Positions 1 to 8,396 of a stretch of 64,000 bases of DNA are shown here, piece after piece. Positions within the stretch are counted from its first letter, which is position 1. Every line of letters starts with the position of its first letter. The translations under genes and the position numbers were made by a program. The notes beneath the pieces were generated by a model. That model had not been told where the DNA came from. It did not search any database and was given only the letters and a program-made list of their open reading frames with translations. The DNA is from Halorubrum halophilum (GTDB lineage Archaea > Halobacteriota > Halobacteria > Halobacteriales > Haloferacaceae), in assembly GCF_000739595.1 (NCBI RefSeq), contig NZ_BBJP01000022.1, positions 49,648 through 113,647 on the forward strand, given 5' to 3'.

Positions 1-310
1 GTACACGCACAGCGTCGAGAAGACGACCGTCCGCGACGTGTACGTTCCGAGGGACGGGGAGCTGGTCATGACTCGGATGGAGTTCAGCTCCTTCGGAGCG
101 GGGCTCCCGTCGCAGGCGGACGTGACGGAGCGCGACGGCCGGTACGTCTATGAGCCCCCGTCCGAATCGTACACGACGTTGCATCTCAAGACGGGTCACG
201 TCGCCGACCACGACTTGATCGTCGGCGACGAGCGGTACGACCTCGCGGGGATGAGCGACGGCGGCGCGGTCGAGCTGACGGTCGAGCGGCGGGTCGCGCC
301 GAGGCTGTAG
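1..310 (+). CDS. DUF1850 protein, C-terminal part (TRAP transporter accessory)
   Basis: The reading frame is open from nucleotide 2 and runs off the left edge, so only the C-terminal ~102 residues are seen. They begin YTHSVEKT and continue with SSFGAGLPS, which fits the DUF1850 family: small, probably exported proteins encoded beside fused TRAP permeases. The next gene, 68 nt downstream on the same strand, is exactly such a permease, so context and sequence agree. Role in transport is unknown; an accessory or assembly function is inferred only from genomic association. The GTG at 38 is in frame but should not be read as the start, because the family motif begins upstream of it. Confidence 0.75.
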   Translation, partial: YTHSVEKTTVRDVYVPRDGELVMTRMEFSSFGAGLPSQADVTERDGRYVYEPPSESYTTLHLKTGHVADHDLIVGDERYDLAGMSDGGAVELTVERRVAPRL

Positions 311-378
311 TCGCCGCCGTCGCGCCGCCGCCGCGGGGAGACGGGAACGAGACAGGGACACGAGAGGGTGACACAACT

Positions 379-3087
379 GTGACGACGAACACATCAGACG
401 GGATGGAACCGGACGCAGATGGAACCGAAGCGGCCGACCAGGTATTCGAGGAGATCGACAACCGACGATCGCTGACGGGGATCGCGCTGGTTGCCGTCGC
501 GCTCGTCGGGATCACGTTCTCGGCGTACCAGCTATGGCTCGGCGCTCGGGGGTTCGTCTTCGAGTTCGCGATTCCGGGTCTCACCACGGTTCGGCTCGGC
601 GCGCTCTCCTCGCTACAGGTGCGCGCGATCCACGTCAACTTCGCGCTCGTGATGGCGTTCCTCCTGTTCCCTGGATCTGCTGGTAACGGGCCTATAACGG
701 GAAGAATAGCCGATATCCCCTCGCTCGCACGAGACCGCCTCGGCGACTCGCCGGTGACACGAGCGGTCGAGGGAGTCCGCCGGGGGGTCTGGTGGCTCTT
801 CGTCGACGAGGAGTCGACTCGGATCACGCCGTCCGATCTCGGGCTAGTTCTGCTGTCGACGTTCCCGACGGCCTACTACCTCACCCAGTACGACGAGATC
901 ACGGACATCATCCGCGTGCGAGGACTCAACGGCGCCGGGACGCTCGGCGAGGTCGTTCCGTGGCTCTCACTCGCGGAGGTCGGGTTCCTCGCCGACTACA
1001 GCCTCGCGTATCTGATGGGCGTGCTCGCGATCCTCCTCGTGCTGGAGGCCACGCGGCGGGCGCTCGGCCTGCTGCTCACGATACTCGTGAGCCTCTTCCT
1101 TCTGTACGCCAAGTACGGCTACCTCCTGCCGCGGGACGTGCCCGTCGCGCGGACGTTCGCCACCTCTCAGCTGCGATGGAACCAGATCGTCCAGAACCTC
1201 TGGTACACGGTCGAGGGGATTCTCGGTGTGCCGGTCGGCGTCTCCGTACGGTTCATCTACATCTTCATCCTCTTCGGGGCGTTCCTGGAGATGTCCGGCG
1301 CCGGCAAGTGGTTCATCGACCTCGCGTACTCGATCACGGGCACGCGGAAGGGCGGCCCGGCGAAGGCGAGCGTCGTCGCCTCCGGCTTCATGGGGATGCT
1401 CTCCGGCTCCTCGGTGGCGAACACGGTGACGACCGGGGCGCTGACGATTCCGCTGATGAAACGCTCCGGCTACTCACCAGAGTTCTCCGGTGCGGTGGAG
1501 TCGTCGGTCTCCTCCGGCGGGCAGATCCTCCCGCCGGTGATGGGCGCGGCCGCGTTCCTCATCGTTGAGTACACGGGGACCCCGTTCCGCGACGTGGTCA
1601 TCGCCGCGACGCTGCCGGCCATCGCCTTCTTCTTCGGGATGTGGGTGATGGTCCACTTCGAGGCCGCCAAACACGGGATCGGCGGGCTGAGTCGGTCCGA
1701 GCTGCTCGATATGGGGCCGCACATGCGTCGCGGGTGGTTCTACCTCGTCCCGCTCGGGCTCCTCCTGTACTACCTCGTGATCGCCCGGCTCTCGGTGGGA
1801 CGCGCCGGGTGGCTCACGATCATCGCGACGGTGGCGCTCATCGCGATGGTCGCCGCCTACAACGAGCGGACGGGACCGTACCTCGTCGGAAGCATCTTGG
1901 CCGGGTACGCGCTGTTCGCCGTCTCCTTGGCCTCACTCGGCGTGACACCGATCGAGTTGGCGTACGGCGCCGAGGCCTCGGAGTTCGGCGCGATGGGGGC
2001 ACTCAGCGAGGCCGCCTCCTCGCTGCCGACGATCATCGCGGCGATCAGCGTCGTCTTCCTCCTCGCCGACCCGCGCGGGGACGCGCCGCTGCTCGACCTC
2101 GACGACGACGTGATCGACGCGGCGACGTGGTTCGACGATCGAACCGGCTTCGAGGTCGCGTCGTCGCGGGCCGGCCAGTTCGGGTCGTTCGTGCTGAAGG
2201 CGATGGACTCCGGCGCGAAGACCGCGACAATCGTGGTCGTCGCGGTCGCCGCCGCCGGGATCATCCCCGGCGTCATCGGAATCACCGGTCTCGGCGGCAG
2301 CCTCCGGGCGCTCATCATCAGCGTGAGCGGCGGGTCGCTCGTTCTCCTGCTGATCCTCGCCGGCCTCGCGGCCGTGATCGTCGGGATGGGGATGCCGACG
2401 ACGGTGATGTACATCATCATCGTCGTGCTGCTCGGTCCCGTCCTCCCCGAGTTCGGGATCGCGATTCTGGCGGTCCACCTGTTCGTCCTCTACCTCGGGC
2501 TGATGGCGGACGTGACGCCGCCCGTGATGGTCGCCGCGTACGCCGCGGCCGGGATCGCGAAGTCCGACCCCTTCGACACCGGCAAGCAGGCGTTCCTGCT
2601 CTCGCTGAACAAGATTCTCGTTCCCTTCGCCTTCGTGTTCTCGCCGGGGATCCTGCTGCTCCGCACGACCGACGGCGAGGGGTCGATCTTGACCGGCGCC
2701 GATGTCTCCGACCTCGGCTTCTTCCTGCCGGAGGTCGTGGCGCCGATCCTCGCGGTGTTCGCCGGCGTGTACGCGCTCGGCGTCGCGATCATCGGCTACT
2801 ACCACACCGACGTGCGGTCGGGATCGCGCGTCTCGCTCATCGTCGCCGCGGTACTGCTGTCGGTCCCCGGCATGGTGCTGTTGCCGGCGAGCGCCGCGTT
2901 CGGGCTCGTCGGCGTCGACGTCGCGCTACACACGATCACGAACGAGCTCGTCGCTCGGGGCGTCGGCGCCGCGCTGCTCGTGATCGGCCTCGTCCGCAAC
3001 CGCCGGCGGGCAGGCGACGACGATTACGAGGAAGAGGAGTCGAACAGGCGCGGGCAGCGGGACTCCACGACGACGGCCACGCAGTAG
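379..3087 (+). CDS. TRAP transporter permease, fused DctQ-DctM (4TM/12TM)
   Basis: Membrane permease of a tripartite ATP-independent periplasmic (TRAP/TAXI type) transporter, importing an unidentified carboxylate-like solute with ion symport. 902 residues with a GTG start. The N-terminal part (about 35-240) has several hydrophobic segments equivalent to the small DctQ subunit. The remainder is DctM-like, with SGSSVANTVTTGALTIP near residues 340-360 and a second half-repeat carrying GMGMPTTVMY and ADVTPPVMVAAYAAAGIA. Length fits the fused family. The C-terminus is an acidic, Arg-containing cytosolic tail. It follows the DUF1850 gene; the TAXI solute-binding protein is expected just outside the left edge. 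Confidence 0.92.
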   Translation: MTTNTSDGMEPDADGTEAADQVFEEIDNRRSLTGIALVAVALVGITFSAYQLWLGARGFVFEFAIPGLTTVRLGALSSLQVRAIHVNFALVMAFLLFPGSAGNGPITGRIADIPSLARDRLGDSPVTRAVEGVRRGVWWLFVDEESTRITPSDLGLVLLSTFPTAYYLTQYDEITDIIRVRGLNGAGTLGEVVPWLSLAEVGFLADYSLAYLMGVLAILLVLEATRRALGLLLTILVSLFLLYAKYGYLLPRDVPVARTFATSQLRWNQIVQNLWYTVEGILGVPVGVSVRFIYIFILFGAFLEMSGAGKWFIDLAYSITGTRKGGPAKASVVASGFMGMLSGSSVANTVTTGALTIPLMKRSGYSPEFSGAVESSVSSGGQILPPVMGAAAFLIVEYTGTPFRDVVIAATLPAIAFFFGMWVMVHFEAAKHGIGGLSRSELLDMGPHMRRGWFYLVPLGLLLYYLVIARLSVGRAGWLTIIATVALIAMVAAYNERTGPYLVGSILAGYALFAVSLASLGVTPIELAYGAEASEFGAMGALSEAASSLPTIIAAISVVFLLADPRGDAPLLDLDDDVIDAATWFDDRTGFEVASSRAGQFGSFVLKAMDSGAKTATIVVVAVAAAGIIPGVIGITGLGGSLRALIISVSGGSLVLLLILAGLAAVIVGMGMPTTVMYIIIVVLLGPVLPEFGIAILAVHLFVLYLGLMADVTPPVMVAAYAAAGIAKSDPFDTGKQAFLLSLNKILVPFAFVFSPGILLLRTTDGEGSILTGADVSDLGFFLPEVVAPILAVFAGVYALGVAIIGYYHTDVRSGSRVSLIVAAVLLSVPGMVLLPASAAFGLVGVDVALHTITNELVARGVGAALLVIGLVRNRRRAGDDDYEEEESNRRGQRDSTTTATQ

Positions 3088-3149
3088 GTCCCCATCCCCT
3101 CGCGCCGAGAGCGCACTCGTTAAGTGTCGTCCCGCGGAAATCACGGGCA

Positions 3150-4613
3150 ATGAGTAGTGGGGCATCCGGATCGGCGCGAACGCGATACGCGATCCTCGGC
3201 TGTGGGAGCGTCGGGCACGCCGTCGCGGAGGACCTGACCGGCCGCGGCAAGGACGTGCTCATCCTCGACCGCGACGAGAGCCGGGTCGAGGCGCTCCGCG
3301 ACCAGGACCTCAACGCCCGCGTGCAGGACATCGCCGACCCGGACGTGGTCGAGGCGCTCGACGACCGAGACATCGTGCTGATCCTCGCGAGCGACGTCGA
3401 GGCCAACAAGGCGGCCGTCTCGGCGGTGCGCGACACCGGGGGCGACCACTACGTCGTCGTCCGCGCCTCGGACCCCGTCAGCGAGGACGAGCTGCGCGAG
3501 CGCGGCGCCGACGTGGTAATCAACCCCTCGACGGTGATCGCCGACAGCGCGCTCCAGTCGCTGGAGACCGGCGAGCTGGAGTACATGGCGCGGCAGCTCG
3601 CGGAGATCATCGAGGGCGGGGACGGGCGGATGGCGATCCTGACCCACGACAACCCGGAGCCAGACTCCATCGCGTCGGCGACAGCGCTGCAGGCCATCGC
3701 CGGGGAGTTCGGCGTCGAGGCGGACATCCTCTACACCGGCGACGTGGGCCATCAGGAGAACCGGGCGTTCGTCAACCTCCTCGGGATCGACCTCGTGGCC
3801 CGCTCGGAGGCGCCCGACCTCTCGGAGTACGGGACGGTCGCCGCGGTCGACCTCGCGAAGTCGGCCGAGGACGGCTTCGACTTCGACGTCGACATCGACA
3901 TCTACCTCGACCATCTGGAGGCTGAGGTCCCCTTCGACGCCCGCTTCGTCGACGTGCGGACCAACGTCTCCTCGACGTCGACGATCCTCACGAAGTACCT
4001 CCAGGAGTTCGACCAATCGCCGACGGAAGCGGTCGCGACCGCCCTCCTCTACGGGATCCGCGCCGAGACGCTCGACTTCAAGCGGGACACGACTCCCGCG
4101 GACCTGACGGCGGCCGCGTACCTCCACCCGTTCGCGAACCACGACACGCTCGAACAGGTGGAGTCGCCGTCGATGAGCCCCGAGACGCTGGACGTGCTCG
4201 CGGAGGCGATCCAGAACCGCGAGGTACAGGGGAGCCACCTCTTCTCGACGGCCGGGTTCATCCGTGATCGCGAGGCGCTCGCACAGGCGGCCCAACACCT
4301 CCTCAACCTGGAGGGGATCACGACGACCGCCGTCTTGGGGATCGCCGACGACACGATCTACCTCGCGGCGCGCTCGAAGGACATCCGGCTGAACATCGGC
4401 AACGTCCTCGACGAAGCGTTCTCAGAGATGGGCGACGCCGCCGGCCACTCGACGCAGGGCTCGCTGGAGATCCCGCTCGGTATCTTCACCGGAATCGAGT
4501 CGAGCGGCGACAACCGCGACACGCTGCTCAACCTCACCGAGGAGGCGGTCCGCCGGAAGCTGTTCGACGCGCTCGGCGTCGAGGGCGGCGGCGAGAGCGG
4601 GAACGGGTCCTGA
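3150..4613 (+). CDS. TrkA-N (Rossmann) + DHH/DHHA1 phosphoesterase-family protein
   Basis: 487 residues from ATG 3150, 62 nt after the permease. Residues ~13-125 form an NAD-binding TrkA-N domain with GCGSVG (17-22). Residues ~160-335 are DHH-like (HDNPEPDS around 166-173, AAVDLAK around 231-237). A DHHA1-like C-terminus ends with GHSTQGSLEIPLGIF. Homologues with intact motifs hydrolyse phosphodiesters of oligonucleotides or cyclic dinucleotides using metal ions. Here the signature DHH triad reads Asp254-His255-Leu256, and the usual GI-x-x-DT motif reads GIRAETLDF, so catalysis is uncertain. An open frame extends far upstream, but the ATG chosen sits at the start of the Rossmann domain. Confidence 0.85.
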   Translation: MSSGASGSARTRYAILGCGSVGHAVAEDLTGRGKDVLILDRDESRVEALRDQDLNARVQDIADPDVVEALDDRDIVLILASDVEANKAAVSAVRDTGGDHYVVVRASDPVSEDELRERGADVVINPSTVIADSALQSLETGELEYMARQLAEIIEGGDGRMAILTHDNPEPDSIASATALQAIAGEFGVEADILYTGDVGHQENRAFVNLLGIDLVARSEAPDLSEYGTVAAVDLAKSAEDGFDFDVDIDIYLDHLEAEVPFDARFVDVRTNVSSTSTILTKYLQEFDQSPTEAVATALLYGIRAETLDFKRDTTPADLTAAAYLHPFANHDTLEQVESPSMSPETLDVLAEAIQNREVQGSHLFSTAGFIRDREALAQAAQHLLNLEGITTTAVLGIADDTIYLAARSKDIRLNIGNVLDEAFSEMGDAAGHSTQGSLEIPLGIFTGIESSGDNRDTLLNLTEEAVRRKLFDALGVEGGGESGNGS

Positions 4614-4756
4614 GCCGCGGTCGGGCGTTCCGGAGGCGCTCTTAGAACGCCCGGTCGAACTCCCCGAAGGACTCTATGCCCTGATCGTCGAGAGCGGTAT
4701 CGCCGCGTGGTTCGCGACCGGGTCGAAAAGCGAAGACTGAGACGGTTCGCCCGCGG

Positions 4757-5602
4757 TCACTCAACGATAACGGCGCCGCGCTGTCCGATAGCGCGGTGTG
4801 GGTGACAGGAGTACCGAAAGATACCGGTCTCGGTGAACGTCTCTTCGAAGTGGACGCCGGGCTCGACGTGAATAGCCTCGTCGCCGAAGTCGGCGTCCTC
4901 GAAGACGACGTTGTGGCCGCCTCCGCGCCCGGTCCACGACCACCGGACCGTCGTCCCGGCCGAGACCTTCACTGCCTGAGGGTCGAACGCGAAGTGGCCC
5001 TCGGCCCCCTCCGCGCCGGTGGCGACCTCGACGAGGTCGGCGTCCGTCCGATCCGCGATGGTTCCGTCGTATCCGTTCGTCCCGGCGAGCCACTCGTCGA
5101 CGGTCGGGTATCCGCTTGACGGCGCGGTTTCGACCACGACGACGCCTTTCATTCCCGCGTCGGCGTGCGGTTCGCTGACGTATCTGTGCGTCCCTTCCGC
5201 TTCGAACGTGTACTCGAACGTCTCTCCCGCCTCCGAGACCGGCTGACCGCTGTCGAAGGTCTCGTCGATCGCCGCGACGTTGTACTCGGTGTTGTTTCCG
5301 ATCCACTCCCACGTCACCGTCGTGTCGGGCGCGATCTTGATCGCGGGCGGCGAGAACGACTTCGTGTTCGACATGCCGAGGTACACGGTCGGAGGGTCGT
5401 CGTACCGGAGATCGAGAACCTGCTGTGTCTGTGGATCGTTCGCCGTCGCGAGCCACGCGTCCAGTGACTCCCGGTCGCCACTTTCGCCCGTAGAGGGCGT
5501 CGAACTGGTCGTGTACGTCTGAAGGCCGTTGAACCCGGCTAGGGAGCCGAGTCCGAGAGCCACGCCTGCTCCGAGGAACGTGCGTCGATTGCTGGAGGGC
5601 AT
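4757..5602 (-). CDS. Two-domain halocyanin-like cupredoxin, Tat-exported
   Basis: 281 residues beginning MPSSNRRTFLGAG, a twin-arginine signal followed by a hydrophobic stretch; no lipobox Cys is obvious. Two plastocyanin-like domains follow (about 68-158 and 200-281). Domain 2 has His230, Cys266 and His269 of a type-1 copper site, but the axial Met position is Gln274 (GQRG). Domain 1 has Tyr107 where the first His should be and Ser143 where Cys should be, while keeping His146 and Met151. So domain 1 probably cannot hold type-1 copper, and domain 2 would have a stellacyanin-like Gln ligand. Family role: small extracytoplasmic electron carrier. Confidence 0.85.
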   Translation of the reverse strand: MPSSNRRTFLGAGVALGLGSLAGFNGLQTYTTSSTPSTGESGDRESLDAWLATANDPQTQQVLDLRYDDPPTVYLGMSNTKSFSPPAIKIAPDTTVTWEWIGNNTEYNVAAIDETFDSGQPVSEAGETFEYTFEAEGTHRYVSEPHADAGMKGVVVVETAPSSGYPTVDEWLAGTNGYDGTIADRTDADLVEVATGAEGAEGHFAFDPQAVKVSAGTTVRWSWTGRGGGHNVVFEDADFGDEAIHVEPGVHFEETFTETGIFRYSCHPHRAIGQRGAVIVE

Positions 5603-5884
5603 ATCCGGGCGAACGTTGACGCGGACGGAAATACAAACTGTGGGGCAATTCCCATATGTTTAAAATCGGTCCGACAGGATGCGGACGTTGCTTGTCCCGG
5701 AGTCCAGTCTGAAGAGAGTCAGTGGAGCCTCGATCTCACGTGCGGAACGACCGGTACCGACGTGAATCGGGATCTCGCGTCATTCGTCGAGATGTCACCG
5801 ACGAGAACCCCACTCGATCTGACCGTCGCATTCATTTTACCCGTCGCGACCGTAATCGCGGTACGCACGCAGCGAGTTCATCCC

Positions 5885-6103
5885 ATGTACGTCCCCGACG
5901 ACCCCCCGGAGACCTGTCCCGCCTGCGGCGACCCCTACGCTTCGGTGTCGCGCCACGACGACGGGTTCGTCGTCAACCTCCTCGACAACGAGCGGTACCG
6001 GCGGGTGTGTTTCCACCCGGTCGATCCCGAGGCCGACGCGGACGCCGCGTTCGACTGCTTCCATCACACGCACCGACAGACCGGGAGCTCCGCGGCGGAG
6101 TAA
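5885..6103 (+). CDS. Small haloarchaeal zinc-finger-like protein
   Basis: 72 residues starting MYVPDDPPETCPACGDPY. It has one CPxCG knuckle near residues 11-15 and two further isolated Cys (FHP-flanked VCFHP and DCFHH), which could complete a metal site with His. ATG 5885 was chosen over a longer in-frame start at 5762 because the upstream extension is not acidic and looks non-coding. An AT-rich stretch (ATTCATTTTACC, around 5830-5841) could serve as a promoter. It is one of the many short CPxCG proteins of haloarchaea; function unknown. Confidence 0.65.
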   Translation: MYVPDDPPETCPACGDPYASVSRHDDGFVVNLLDNERYRRVCFHPVDPEADADAAFDCFHHTHRQTGSSAAE

Positions 6104-6148
6104 CACGTCGAAAAATCGGAGCTAGTTCTCGCGGCCGGCGACCGAGCG

Positions 6149-7123
6149 CTAGAAGCCGTCGCCCTCGGTGATCGAGGTGTATGACCCGATCAGCGCGCCG
6201 GTGAGATCCACGTTCTCCAGCGTGACGCCCTCGTCGATGACGGAGTTTCCGATCTTCGAGTCCGTGATCGTCGCGTCCGGGAAGACGACCGAGCGTTCGA
6301 GCGTCGAGTCGGTGACGGTCGCGCCCGACATGACGTGGACCACGTCGCCGAGGTCGGAGTTCTCGACGGTCGCGTCGTCGGCGACGAGCGTGCCGCCCTC
6401 CAGGGCGTACTCGACCGCGTCGAGGTAGCTGTCGGCGGTGCCGATGTCGAACCACGCGCCGTCGAAGGTGTACGCGTGGACGGCGCCGCGCTCCTGAAGC
6501 CACTGGAGGAACCAGCCCGGCTCGTCGGGGTTGTTCCCGTCTTCAAGGTACGTCGAGAGGTCCGGCAGCGTCTCGGCCGGGAACGCGTAACACGCGATGG
6601 AGACGAGCGTCGACTTGGGGTCGTCGGGCTTCTCCTGGAAGTTGACGACCTCGTCGCCGTCGAGTTCGACGAGGCCGTACGACTTGGCGCGCTCGCGGTC
6701 CTCCACGTCGTAGGCGGCCAGCGTCGGCGTCCCCTTCGATTCGAAGAAATCGGCGAAGTCGCCCAGATCGAAGCTGATCATGTTGTCGCCGGCGACGACG
6801 ATGAGGTCGTCGTCGACGCCCTCGCGCTCAACCAGCTGGGCGAGCGCGCCGACGACGCCGAACTTCTCGTCTTCTTCCACAGTCTCCTCGACCGAGAGGG
6901 TGGGCTTCTCGAACGGGCTGTCGGCGAGGTAGTCGGCGAACGCGTCGGCGAAGCGCTCGTTCGTCGAGACGAACACCTCGTCGACGCGGTCGTCGGCCTC
7001 CAAGTCCTCGAAGATTTCGTCGATGACGGTGTTCTCGCCGACCGGGAGGAACATCTTCGGTCGGGTCTCGGTGATCGGCCAGAGCCTGGTCGCGTAACCC
7101 CCAGCGAGTACGACGGCTTTCAT
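6149..7123 (-). CDS. Sugar-1-phosphate nucleotidyltransferase
   Basis: 324 residues. The N-terminus MKAVVLAGGYATRLWPITE is the nucleotide-binding motif of the NTP_transferase family, with the conserved RPKMFLPVGE substrate-binding stretch following. Such enzymes make NDP-sugars (for example dTDP- or UDP-glucose) for glycan or N-glycosylation pathways. The last ~90 residues are repetitive (VADDATVENSDLGDVVHV and similar), typical of a left-handed beta-helix that often sets oligomerisation or carries an acyltransferase-like domain. No glycosylation genes are adjacent, so the specific sugar cannot be assigned. Confidence 0.88.
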   Translation of the reverse strand: MKAVVLAGGYATRLWPITETRPKMFLPVGENTVIDEIFEDLEADDRVDEVFVSTNERFADAFADYLADSPFEKPTLSVEETVEEDEKFGVVGALAQLVEREGVDDDLIVVAGDNMISFDLGDFADFFESKGTPTLAAYDVEDRERAKSYGLVELDGDEVVNFQEKPDDPKSTLVSIACYAFPAETLPDLSTYLEDGNNPDEPGWFLQWLQERGAVHAYTFDGAWFDIGTADSYLDAVEYALEGGTLVADDATVENSDLGDVVHVMSGATVTDSTLERSVVFPDATITDSKIGNSVIDEGVTLENVDLTGALIGSYTSITEGDGF

Positions 7124-7241
7124 AAGACACCCGTCTCACTCCGGTGTGATACCTTTTATGCTCGTGTCAACGCCAAGAAACAGATAGAGAGTTGTCTTCG
7201 CAGAGCGAACGTCGATCGCGACTCCGCCGCCGTGTCGCCGA

Positions 7242-7538
7242 CTACTCACTCAGTCGGTCGGTGTCGATGTTCACGCTCGGCGGCGTGACCACGAGGAACC
7301 CGCGGAAGTGCATCAGCTCGCCGCCCATGTCTTTGACCTCGCGCGCGAACCCCGCGGCGAGTTCGTTGAGGTCGCCGTCGACGGACAACACGAGGGTGTT
7401 GCCGTAGTCGACGCTGCGGACCCACTCGTCGGGATCGGTCGTCCCGTCGAGGACGCCGAGGACGACGTCGCCGGCGGCCGAGAACGCCTCGTCCATCTGC
7501 TCTTCGGCGTCGCGCAGGTCGAGGTCCCAGTCGCTCAT
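7242..7538 (-). CDS. Haloarchaeal DUF5779-like protein
   Basis: 98 residues starting MSDWDLDLRDAEEQMDEAF. The open frame continues far upstream, but that extension is an antisense shadow of neighbouring genes; the ATG at 7538 begins the conserved acidic protein. The composition is strongly acidic, with a central LVLSVDGDLNELAAGF beta-alpha pattern and the ending FLVVTPPSVNIDTDRLSE. It resembles a haloarchaea-restricted family I know as DUF5779; no function is established. It lies divergently from the DsbA-like gene, with 96 nt between starts. Confidence 0.7.
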   Translation of the reverse strand: MSDWDLDLRDAEEQMDEAFSAAGDVVLGVLDGTTDPDEWVRSVDYGNTLVLSVDGDLNELAAGFAREVKDMGGELMHFRGFLVVTPPSVNIDTDRLSE

Positions 7539-7634
7539 ACCACAGGGTTGCGAGGCGGCGGCAAAAACGTTCGGACGCGAAACGCCGGTCCCCGATCGCG
7601 GAGTCGTTAAGTGCTCGCCGACCCCAGCGGACGT

Positions 7635-8321
7635 ATGGAACGCACGCGGCGGTCCCTGCTCGCGGGCGCGGCGTCGGTCGGCGTCGTCGGCGCGGCGGGA
7701 TGTCTCGGTGGCGGCGCAGGAGGCGGAGGCGGCGAAAGTGACGCCGGCGGGAACACGCTCGACACGGGCGAGTACGACTGCGACCTCTCCGAGCCGTCGG
7801 ACCCGGACCTCGACTTCCGGCCCGTCATCGGCGACCCGGAGGCCGAGGTCGTCGTGCAGGCGTTCGAGGACTTCACCTGCGGTCACTGCGCCACCTACAA
7901 GCTGGACCACTTCCCGACGATCCGCGAGGAGTACATCGACCCCGGCGAGGTGCGCTACGAGCACTGGGACTTCCCGATTCCCGTCAACGAGACGTGGGCG
8001 GTCCCCGTCGCCAGCGCGGCCCGCGGGGTCGGCGCGCGGCAGGGCGCCGAGGCGTTCTTCTCGTTCGCCTCGGCGGCGTTCGAGTCTCAGGGGAACTACA
8101 GCGGAGAGGCGATCGGCGCCGCCGCGGAGGCCGCCGGCGCGGACCCCTGCGCCGCCATCGCCGACGCGGAGTTCGCGGCGTACGAGGAGGCGTCGATGAA
8201 CGACCGGAGCGAGGGCGAATCGATGGGCGTCTCGGGGACGCCGACGATCTTCGTAGACGGCGAGGCGGTCGAGGACTACCGGGCGGAGACGATCGCGACG
8301 GCGATCGACGACGTCCTGTAG
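7635..8321 (+). CDS. DsbA-like thioredoxin-fold lipoprotein
   Basis: 228 residues from ATG 7635. The signal MERTRRSLLAGAASVGVVGAAGC has an RR motif and a lipobox (AAGC, Cys23), so it is probably Tat-exported and lipid-anchored. A Gly-rich linker precedes a DsbA/thioredoxin fold with active site CGHC (82-85, in FEDFTCGHCATYK) and the cis-proline motif GVSGTPTIFVDG near the C-terminus. Expected role: extracytoplasmic thiol oxidation, isomerisation or reduction. The helical insertion between the two motifs fits DsbA/DsbG-type (thioredoxin_4) proteins. An in-frame start 24 nt upstream would weaken the signal peptide and was not chosen. Confidence 0.88.
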   Translation: MERTRRSLLAGAASVGVVGAAGCLGGGAGGGGGESDAGGNTLDTGEYDCDLSEPSDPDLDFRPVIGDPEAEVVVQAFEDFTCGHCATYKLDHFPTIREEYIDPGEVRYEHWDFPIPVNETWAVPVASAARGVGARQGAEAFFSFASAAFESQGNYSGEAIGAAAEAAGADPCAAIADAEFAAYEEASMNDRSEGESMGVSGTPTIFVDGEAVEDYRAETIATAIDDVL

Positions 8322-8396
8322 GTCCGGTTCCGCGGCTCTCCTCTCACGTGTTCCCGAGCGTCGGCCTTTTGAGCGTTCGGCACGTTTTATAAGTAG

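Noticed and set aside
1641..3149. In-frame extension of the DHH gene through the TRAP permease gene
   Set aside because: Arg-rich shadow of the permease frame; the Rossmann domain begins shortly after ATG 3150.
8385..8393. TTTTATAAG as the TATA box for the MFS gene
   Set aside because: It is only ~4-12 nt before the ATG; a promoter there would start inside the gene. The CCTTTTGAG further upstream fits the distance better.
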